Source: CANCDA01 sp043757205 (GTDB taxonomy: Bacteria; Pseudomonadota; Gammaproteobacteria; Burkholderiales; Burkholderiaceae_C). Taken from it: 19,858 nt of DNA. Made by a program: the position numbers and the translations under genes. Below are positions 14,261 to 19,858 of this stretch, in pieces. Each line of letters begins with the position of its first letter. The first letter of the stretch is position 1. Where the stretch lies: NCBI GenBank assembly GCA_043757205.1, contig JAYVPU010000201.1, positions 1 through 19,858 on the forward strand, written 5' to 3'. The notes under the pieces were generated by a model. The model was not told where the DNA came from, searched no databases, and saw nothing but the letters and a program-made list of their open reading frames with translations.

Positions 14261-16132
14261 ATGATTCGCCTGACCGAACTCAAACTCCCGCTGGATCACG
14301 CGCCCGAGGCCCTGCCCGCGCTGATCGCCAAAACACTGGGCATCACGCCCGCTGACATCGAACACTTCACGGTGTTCAAACGCAGTTTTGACGCGCGCAA
14401 AGCGGCATTGCTTCAGGTCTATATCGTCGATGTGACCGTCGTTGCCGTTCTCCCTGAGCCTATCGAAGGGCTTCGACAGGCTCAGCCCGAACGGAACGCG
14501 CCAGCCTTCGCACTCGAAGCCAACTTGCTCGCCCAGTTTGCAGGCCACCCCCACATCGGCTCCAGCCCCGACATGGCCTACCACCCGGTAGCCACCGCTC
14601 CCGCGCAGGGGCAAGAGCGCCCGGTGGTGGTGGGTTTTGGCCCCTGCGGCATCTTTGCAGCGCTGATCCTGGCCCAAATGGGCTTCAAGCCCATCGTGCT
14701 GGAGCGCGGCAAGCCGGTACGCGAACGCACCCAAGACACCTGGGGGCTGTGGCGCAAACACGTGCTGCAGCCCGAGTCCAACGTGCAGTTTGGCGAAGGC
14801 GGTGCCGGCACGTTTTCAGACGGCAAGCTCTACAGCCAGATCAAAGACCCGCGCCATCTGGGGCGCAAGGTGATGAACGAGTTTGTCTTGGCCGGTGCAC
14901 CCGAAGAAATTTTGTATGAGGCGCACCGGCACATCGGCACCTTCAAGTTGGTCAAAGTGGTGGAGAGCATGCGCGCGCAGATCATCACGCTGGGCGGAGA
15001 GATTCGCTTTCAGCAGCGCGTGGTGGATGTGACGTTGGACGAGCCGCGCCCCCCTTCACCCAGCCACCCACACGCCGCCAAACAATTGCGCAGCCTGACC
15101 GTGCTCGACACGGCCAGTGGCAGCACCTATGAGCTTGCCGCCACGCACGTGGTGCTGGCCTTGGGCCACAGCGCGCGCGATACCTTTGCCGCCCTGTTTG
15201 ATCGCGGTGTGGCGATGCAGGCCAAGCCCTTTTCCATCGGCTTTCGCATTGAGCACCCGCAAGGTTTGATTGACCGGGCACGCTGGGGTCGCCATGCGGG
15301 CCACCCGGCACTGGGCGCGGCCGACTACAAGCTGGTGCACCATGCCCGCAATGGCCGCTCGGTCTACAGCTTTTGCATGTGCCCCGGCGGTACGGTCGTG
15401 GCCGCCACGTCCGAGCCGGGCCGCGTGGTCACCAACGGCATGAGCCAGTACTCGCGCAACGAGCGCAACGCCAATGCGGGCATCGTGGTGGGTATTGAGC
15501 CACCTGACTACGCGCAGGGGCTGAGCGATGTGACCGACTGGCAGGCGGCGTTTGGCGAAGCAGCAGGCCTTCGTTATGCGACTGAGGCCGAAACCTTGGC
15601 ACAAAGCCCGTCGGCCAACGCCCAACCCACCACGCCACAGTTCATCCACCACCACCCCCTGGCTGGCATCGTCTTGCAACGCAAGCTGGAATCCCAAGCC
15701 TATGTGCTGGGTGGCAGCAACTACGAGGCCCCCGGCCAGTTGGTGGGCGACTTCATTGCAGATCAGGCGTCCAGCGCGCTGGGCAACGTCGAGCCTTCTT
15801 ACAAACCCGGCGTCAAGCTCGGCAGCCTCTCCAGCGCCCTGCCCGGCTATGCGATTGAGGCGATCCGAGAAGCCCTGCCCGCCTTTGGCCGCAAGATCAA
15901 AGGCTTCGATCAAGCCGATGCCGTGCTGACCGGCGTGGAAACCCGAACCTCGTCCCCACTGCGTATGCCGCGTGGCGAGGACTTGCAGAGCAGTAACGTG
16001 CGCGGCCTGTACCCGGGCGGTGAGGGCGCAGGCTACGCGGGGGGGATTTTGTCAGCCGGGGTGGATGGCATCCGGGTGGCTGAAGCGCTGGCGTTGGACC
16101 TGCTGACTCGCCGATCCAGTCACCAACCTTGA
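14261..16132 (+). CDS. FAD-dependent dehydrogenase (COG2509 type)
   Basis: A 623-residue flavoprotein. After an N-terminal alpha/beta domain (MIRLTELKLPLDH ... FTVFKRSFDARK), the dinucleotide-binding motif VVVGFGPCGIFAAL carries GxGxxG (Gly125, 127, 130) ending in the acidic ERG. Then come QFGEGGAGTFSDGKLYS, a second ATHVVLALGHSARD strand typical of two-domain flavoproteins, SFCMCPGGTVV, and a C-terminal YPGGEGAGYAGGILSAG that closes the FAD site. This order fits the uncharacterised COG2509 dehydrogenases. Residues about 62-78 are encoded by an inserted palindromic repeat between the N-terminal domain and the FAD domain, lengthening a linker. The function is unknown. The stop is three bases from that of the convergent small gene. 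Confidence 0.88.
   Translation: MIRLTELKLPLDHAPEALPALIAKTLGITPADIEHFTVFKRSFDARKAALLQVYIVDVTVVAVLPEPIEGLRQAQPERNAPAFALEANLLAQFAGHPHIGSSPDMAYHPVATAPAQGQERPVVVGFGPCGIFAALILAQMGFKPIVLERGKPVRERTQDTWGLWRKHVLQPESNVQFGEGGAGTFSDGKLYSQIKDPRHLGRKVMNEFVLAGAPEEILYEAHRHIGTFKLVKVVESMRAQIITLGGEIRFQQRVVDVTLDEPRPPSPSHPHAAKQLRSLTVLDTASGSTYELAATHVVLALGHSARDTFAALFDRGVAMQAKPFSIGFRIEHPQGLIDRARWGRHAGHPALGAADYKLVHHARNGRSVYSFCMCPGGTVVAATSEPGRVVTNGMSQYSRNERNANAGIVVGIEPPDYAQGLSDVTDWQAAFGEAAGLRYATEAETLAQSPSANAQPTTPQFIHHHPLAGIVLQRKLESQAYVLGGSNYEAPGQLVGDFIADQASSALGNVEPSYKPGVKLGSLSSALPGYAIEAIREALPAFGRKIKGFDQADAVLTGVETRTSSPLRMPRGEDLQSSNVRGLYPGGEGAGYAGGILSAGVDGIRVAEALALDLLTRRSSHQP
14445..14494. repeat. Palindromic dispersed repeat, copy 2, in frame inside a gene
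   Basis: Arms of 24 bases (14445-14468 and 14471-14494) are inverted copies with four mismatches around a 2-base loop. Beginning CCGTTCTCCCTGAGCC and ending CTCAGCCCGAACGG, it is the same element as at 2212-2265, in reverse orientation. In this frame it encodes LPEPIEGLRQAQPER; the opposite strand gives LSLSKPFDRLREN, a familiar repeat-derived peptide. Confidence 0.85.
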
Positions 16133-16135
16133 CCG

Positions 16136-16471
16136 CTAGGGTGCTCGCGCAGCACCTGGGGTACGGGTCGGCGGTGGGGCGGGTGGGGGTGGCCCCGGCC
16201 GGGGTGGCACAGGGCGAGCATGCGGGCGATACAGCGGCACATCAGAGCCTGGGGGGGCCGGCAATGCGTTGGCACCACAAGCCGAGCGTACCCGGGCACC
16301 CTGCACGGTGAGCGCGTACTGTGAGGGCTCCATCACGGTGCGCGATGTGAACTCGTTGTAGGTCGCCCAAGCATCGTCACACGGCGTCGCAGCCACCGGC
16401 GACCCGAAGACACTGATGAGCACTGGCACAACCCAGCGACCTGACTGTAGCTTGTGAAAATTAAGTTTCAT
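16136..16471 (-). CDS. Small secreted proline-rich protein, coupled to the c-di-GMP gene
   Basis: A 111-residue protein starting at the ATG at 16471. That ATG overlaps the stop of the upstream GGDEF-EAL gene as ATGA, which decides the start and argues that the frame is real. A signal peptide is seen (MKLNFHKLQSGR, then WVVPVLISVFGSPVAA). The mature part has a short folded region with two cysteines (Cys31 and Cys65, possibly a disulfide) and the phrase CDDAWATYNEFTSRTV, then a tail rich in proline and arginine from about residue 71 (VPPRPGPPPPAPPP). I do not recognise the family. It is exported, most likely periplasmic, and may act with the membrane sensor, but this is inferred from gene order alone. 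Confidence 0.65.
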   Translation of the reverse strand: MKLNFHKLQSGRWVVPVLISVFGSPVAATPCDDAWATYNEFTSRTVMEPSQYALTVQGARVRSACGANALPAPPGSDVPLYRPHARPVPPRPGPPPPAPPPTRTPGAARAP

Positions 16472-19203
16472 TTCCCGCCCACCGTCTCGAGTGACCGACT
16501 CTGCCAAGTGGCGTGAAATTCAGCAAAGGCGGCAGCGGTCATGGGTGCGGCAAAGTGATAACCCTGCGCTTCATCACAACCAAACAGTTGCAAAGGGGCC
16601 ACCAAGTCTTCGGTCTCTACGCCTTCGGCAATCGTCTTGAGGTTCAGACTCTTGGCCATCTGGATGATGGCGCGCACGATGGCCATGTCATCCGTATTGG
16701 TCGATAGATCGCGAATGAAGGACTGGTCAATTTTGAGTTTGTCCACGTCAAAGCGCTTAAGGTAAGACAGGCTGGAGTAGCCGGTACCAAAATCATCAAT
16801 CGACAAGGTCACCCCCAGCCGCTTAAGCCGCCGCACCGTATTGAGCACCAACTCGGTATCGTGAATCAGCACCGATTCCGTCAGTTCCAACTCCAGATAA
16901 CGGGGCTCAAGGCCGGAGGTTTTCAAAGCGTGCATCACCGTCTTCTCGACATCACTACGACGGAATTGAATCGCCGAGAGATTGACCGCCATCACCAAGG
17001 GTGGCAAGCCCGCTTTTCTCCAGGCCACCGCTTGTCGGCAGGCCTCATGGATGACCCACTCACCGATGGGCACGATCATTTGGCTGGATTCAGTCACCGG
17101 GATAAATTTAGCCGGCGAGATCATGCCGTGCTCAGGGTCATTCCAACGAATCAGCGACTCCACCCCAATCACCGCGCCAGTGACCAGGTCAATTTGAGGT
17201 TGGTAAAACAACGTGAACTCGTTGCGTTCAATGGCCTGACGCATGCCATTTTTCATTCTCAAGTGCTCGACCGCCTCGGTATTCATCTGCTCGTCGAAGT
17301 AGCGGAAATGTTCGCTGCCGCCGCCTTTGGCCCGGTACATGGCGGTGTCGGCCTTTTTCAGCAGCGTGTCAAAGTCTTTGCCGTCCACCGGGTAGATCGC
17401 CACGCCAATGGAAGCCGCCGTGCTGAGCTTATGCCCCTCAATCTCAAACACGGCCTGCAAGCGTTCACGGATCATGCGCAGCACCGGCGTGATGGCTTCG
17501 CGGCCTCGCAGATCCGCGAGAATGATCATGAACTCGTCCCCCCCCTGTCGGCTGATGGTGTCACCCCCACGCACACACTGCGCCAGTCGTTCTGCCACAC
17601 CAATGAGCATGGCGTCCCCCACTGCGTGGCCTAAAGAGTCGTTGATGGTCTTGAAACTGTCCAGATCCAAAAACAAAAGGGCGACTTGCTCCCCTTCACG
17701 GTCGGCATGGGCCACCGCTTGGTGAAATCGGTCCAGCAGCAGCAGGCGGTTGGGCAGGCCAGTGAGCACATCGCGGTAGGCCAGAAATTCAATTTGCGTC
17801 TCTGACGCCTTGCGATCCGTGATGTCCAGCGCAATGGTCAAAAAGCCATCAATCGCTCCCGAATGGTGCCGCAGTGGTGTGGCGGTATTACTCAGGTCAA
17901 ACAAAGTGCCATCGCGTTTTTTGCGCTGGGTTTCGTACTGAAGAATGCTCTCCCCATTCAAGACGCGCAGGCGAAAGTTCTCACTCTCCTTGATTTTGTC
18001 GATGGGCACCGACGGGACTGACTTGCCTAAAAGCTCGACCTCACTCCAACCAAATAATCGCTCAGCCGCCGGGTTCCAGTGCTTCACAAACCCTTTGTGG
18101 TCTCGCACGTACATGGCGAAGGGAGAACTCTCAAACACCGCTTGGCTAAAGTCTTGTTCAACCAAGAGGGTTTGATTGGCCCTATTCAGCGCCTCAACCG
18201 CCACCAGTTGCAGTCGCCAAGCTCTGAGGATGAACCAAAATAAAATCAGTGTGGACAAGACGAAGAGCGTCGTGATCGCTACGGTTTTGAGCACTTCGAT
18301 GCGCCAAGCGGCCAGATAGTCGTGCGTGGCACGCCCCACGCTGATACTCAATGGGAAGCCCTTGATTTGACGGTAGAAAAAAACGCGTTCGATACCATCC
18401 ACCCCGGACACTTGCCGGTAGGAACCTTCCGTACGTCCTGACGCCAGCAGGGCTTGCAAGGCGGGTAAGGCGAACTTCTTTCCAATCACAGACGCTTCTG
18501 TTTTGTCGCTCAGGCTGCGCACGATGATGCCCAACTCTGAGTCAAACAAGGTGAACGTGCCACCCGGCCCCGTGGCCAGAGCGGCGTAGTCACGGGTAAA
18601 GCGACTCAGCGGTACGGACGCAAAGGCCAGGCCGGCAAAGCTGCCATCGGTCCGGTAGATGCCTCTGGCCAGATTAATGACCCACACGCCGGTCAACCTG
18701 CCCACCAAAGGGGCGGACACCACCAAGCCGCGCCCAGGCTGGCTGCGAAGTTTCAAAAAATAATCGCGATCAGCGATGGACACTGACGCGCTGCCTTGCT
18801 CACCTAAGTCCTGAGTCAGCTGGCCCTGGGCATCGGCCATTCTCAAACCCACGAGATCCGGGGCCAAAAATTGAAGCTGCGTCATCAAGTGCGCCAGGGC
18901 ATTCGGATTCGTATTGCCGACGCGCAACTGGGTTTCGACCTCAGACACCAACGCTTGCAAACTCAGGTCAATGGACTGCAGGGTTCCCGTGATGTCATGG
19001 TCCAACAACTGGGCCACATTGCGGGTCTCTACCGCAGCGCCCTCGTCGTATTTGGCCCGGCTTTGCGTGATCGACCAGACCCCCAGGCCAATCACCAGCA
19101 GATTCAGCACGATCAGCCCAATGAACACCCGCTGAATCAAACCCAACGATGCCAGCCGGCCTCGCCAGAAAGAACGCAGCGTTTCGAGTGTGAGGCTGCT
19201 CAT
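16468..19203 (-). CDS. Membrane sensor with PAS, GGDEF and EAL domains
   Basis: A 911-residue c-di-GMP enzyme from the ATG at 19203. An N-terminal helix (about 24-45), a periplasmic dCache-like sensor (about 50-300, with DRDYFLKL and RGLVVSAPLVG) and a second helix (about 305-327) precede a PAS domain (352-465). GGDEF is intact at 554-558 with an inhibitory RxxD site (Arg545-Asp548) five residues before it, so cyclase activity with product inhibition is expected. In the EAL domain the motif reads ESL (682-684), but Glu682, Asn741, Glu776, Asp803, Asp804, Lys824, Glu860 and Glu863 are present, so phosphodiesterase activity is still plausible. It starts seven bases after the htpX stop and overlaps the next gene. 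The longer upstream frame only overlaps htpX. Confidence 0.92.
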   Translation of the reverse strand: MSSLTLETLRSFWRGRLASLGLIQRVFIGLIVLNLLVIGLGVWSITQSRAKYDEGAAVETRNVAQLLDHDITGTLQSIDLSLQALVSEVETQLRVGNTNPNALAHLMTQLQFLAPDLVGLRMADAQGQLTQDLGEQGSASVSIADRDYFLKLRSQPGRGLVVSAPLVGRLTGVWVINLARGIYRTDGSFAGLAFASVPLSRFTRDYAALATGPGGTFTLFDSELGIIVRSLSDKTEASVIGKKFALPALQALLASGRTEGSYRQVSGVDGIERVFFYRQIKGFPLSISVGRATHDYLAAWRIEVLKTVAITTLFVLSTLILFWFILRAWRLQLVAVEALNRANQTLLVEQDFSQAVFESSPFAMYVRDHKGFVKHWNPAAERLFGWSEVELLGKSVPSVPIDKIKESENFRLRVLNGESILQYETQRKKRDGTLFDLSNTATPLRHHSGAIDGFLTIALDITDRKASETQIEFLAYRDVLTGLPNRLLLLDRFHQAVAHADREGEQVALLFLDLDSFKTINDSLGHAVGDAMLIGVAERLAQCVRGGDTISRQGGDEFMIILADLRGREAITPVLRMIRERLQAVFEIEGHKLSTAASIGVAIYPVDGKDFDTLLKKADTAMYRAKGGGSEHFRYFDEQMNTEAVEHLRMKNGMRQAIERNEFTLFYQPQIDLVTGAVIGVESLIRWNDPEHGMISPAKFIPVTESSQMIVPIGEWVIHEACRQAVAWRKAGLPPLVMAVNLSAIQFRRSDVEKTVMHALKTSGLEPRYLELELTESVLIHDTELVLNTVRRLKRLGVTLSIDDFGTGYSSLSYLKRFDVDKLKIDQSFIRDLSTNTDDMAIVRAIIQMAKSLNLKTIAEGVETEDLVAPLQLFGCDEAQGYHFAAPMTAAAFAEFHATWQSRSLETVGGK

Positions 19204-19210
19204 GTTCAAT

Positions 19211-19858
19211 TCAAGCCGCAGTCGATTGAAGTGCGGCAATGCGCTCTTCAATCGGCGGGTGGGTTGAAAACCATTGACCAATGCCCCCTGCAATGCCCAT
19301 GGCGGCCATGCTCTTGGGCAACTCGGCTGGCTGCAGGCCACCCAGGCGGGTCAGGGCATTGACCATGGGTTGACTGCGGCCTAAGAGTTGGGCCGACCCT
19401 GCATCGGCGCGAAACTCACGCTGGCGGCTGAACCAGGCCACCACCATGGCGGCCAGAAAACCGAGCAAGATGTCCAGCACAAAGGTGGTGACCATGTAGC
19501 TGATGCCAGGGCCGCTGTCGCGGCTGTCACCCTTGCGTAAAAAGCTGTCCACGGCATAAGCAATCACGCGGCTGAGAAACACCACAAAGGTGTTCATCAC
19601 GCCCTGAATCAGCGCCATGGTCACCATGTCGCCATTGGCGACGTGAGCGATCTCGTGCCCGATGACGGCCTCCACCTCTTCACGCGTCATGCCAGCCAAC
19701 AGACCGGTGGACACGGCCACCAGCGCGGAATTTTTGAAAGCGCCGGTGGCGAAGGCATTCGGCTCGCCTTCAAAGATGCCGACCTCGGGCATGCCAATAC
19801 CGGCCTTGTTCGCCAGACGGCGAACCGTCTCCACGATCCAGGCTTCGTCAGTCGATTG
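19211..19858 (-). CDS. htpX: Membrane protease HtpX (C-terminal part, cut by the window edge)
   Basis: The last 215 residues of an HtpX-type zinc metalloprotease of the inner membrane, which degrades misfolded membrane proteins alongside FtsH. The catalytic motif is HEIAH, preceded by EEVEAVIG, with the downstream glutamate in REFRADAGSA giving the third zinc ligand. Two hydrophobic segments (about QGVMNTFVVFLSRVIAYAV and TFVLDILLGFLAAMVVAWF) separate them. NAFATG and FSTHPPIEERIAAL at the end are family hallmarks. The frame stays open past the window edge (STDEAWIVETVRRL), so the start lies outside. The GGDEF-EAL gene follows after seven bases, so co-transcription is likely. Confidence 0.95.
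   Translation of the reverse strand, partial: QSTDEAWIVETVRRLANKAGIGMPEVGIFEGEPNAFATGAFKNSALVAVSTGLLAGMTREEVEAVIGHEIAHVANGDMVTMALIQGVMNTFVVFLSRVIAYAVDSFLRKGDSRDSGPGISYMVTTFVLDILLGFLAAMVVAWFSRQREFRADAGSAQLLGRSQPMVNALTRLGGLQPAELPKSMAAMGIAGGIGQWFSTHPPIEERIAALQSTAA

Noticed and set aside
13313..14761. Long minus-strand open frame (482 codons) opposite the amidohydrolase and flavoprotein genes
   Set aside because: It is antisense to two well-supported genes in GC-rich DNA where such frames are common; its product is His/Gln/Arg-rich with no recognisable domain, apart from the repeat-derived SLSKPFDRLR.
19204..19341. 46-codon upstream extension of the GGDEF-EAL frame
   Set aside because: It would lie inside the htpX coding sequence, and its residues do not look like the start of a membrane sensor; the ATG at 19203 leads straight into the first membrane segment.

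Overview
The window is GC-rich, tightly packed chromosomal DNA, most likely from a betaproteobacterium of the order Burkholderiales, probably Comamonadaceae. The reasons are an orphan Bug-type (TctC-like) periplasmic binding protein, a class A RNase P RNA, a COG2509-type FAD dehydrogenase, and two copies of a short palindromic repeat whose encoded peptides (VRPELVEG / LSLSKPFDRLR types) recur in that group. No tRNA, rRNA, CRISPR array, prophage or insertion sequence was seen. The family assignment comes from pattern recognition, not a database search.

Layout. 1-439: 3' end of a probable antitoxin gene and a RelE/ParE-like toxin (ATGA overlap). 494-844: TfoX N-terminal-domain protein. 851-1825 (-): Bug-type binding protein. 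1854-2840 (+): metallo-beta-lactamase-fold hydrolase with repeat DNA inserted in frame. 2837-6233 (-): four-gene ABC importer in the order phnD-phnC-phnE-phnE, for a phosphonate/phosphite-like or other oxyanion. 6367-7026 (-): outer-membrane beta-barrel. 7131-7256: intergenic region with nested inverted repeats and a possible leader peptide. 7253-8014 (+): S4-domain pseudouridine synthase relative with Glu at the expected catalytic Asp. 8040-10653 (-): mgtA-type Mg2+ P-type ATPase, frameshifted at a run of eight C. 10785-11150 (-): rnpB. 11200-12267 (-): DMT/EamA permease with a histidine-rich tail. 12326-13243 (+): cysteine synthase. 13307-14191 (+): TIM-barrel amidohydrolase. 14261-16132 (+): FAD-dependent dehydrogenase with the second repeat. 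16136-16471 (-): small secreted Pro-rich protein. 16468-19203 (-): membrane sensor with GGDEF and EAL domains. 19211-end (-): htpX, cut by the window edge.

Functional groups. The phn-type genes overlap or closely follow each other and should form one operon for a high-affinity importer. No C-P lyase or phosphonatase gene is present, so the substrate is open. htpX, the c-di-GMP sensor gene and the small secreted protein are spaced by 7 bases and then by an ATGA overlap, so they are probably co-transcribed, with the last two translationally coupled. The other genes are mostly single housekeeping or transport units.

The points most worth a second look are the two in-frame palindromic repeats in opposite orientation, the C8 frameshift in mgtA (with a possible second frame change at its N-terminus), the leader ORF and nested hairpins before the pseudouridine synthase gene, and the secreted protein coupled to the c-di-GMP enzyme. 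I found no clearly new multi-gene system.
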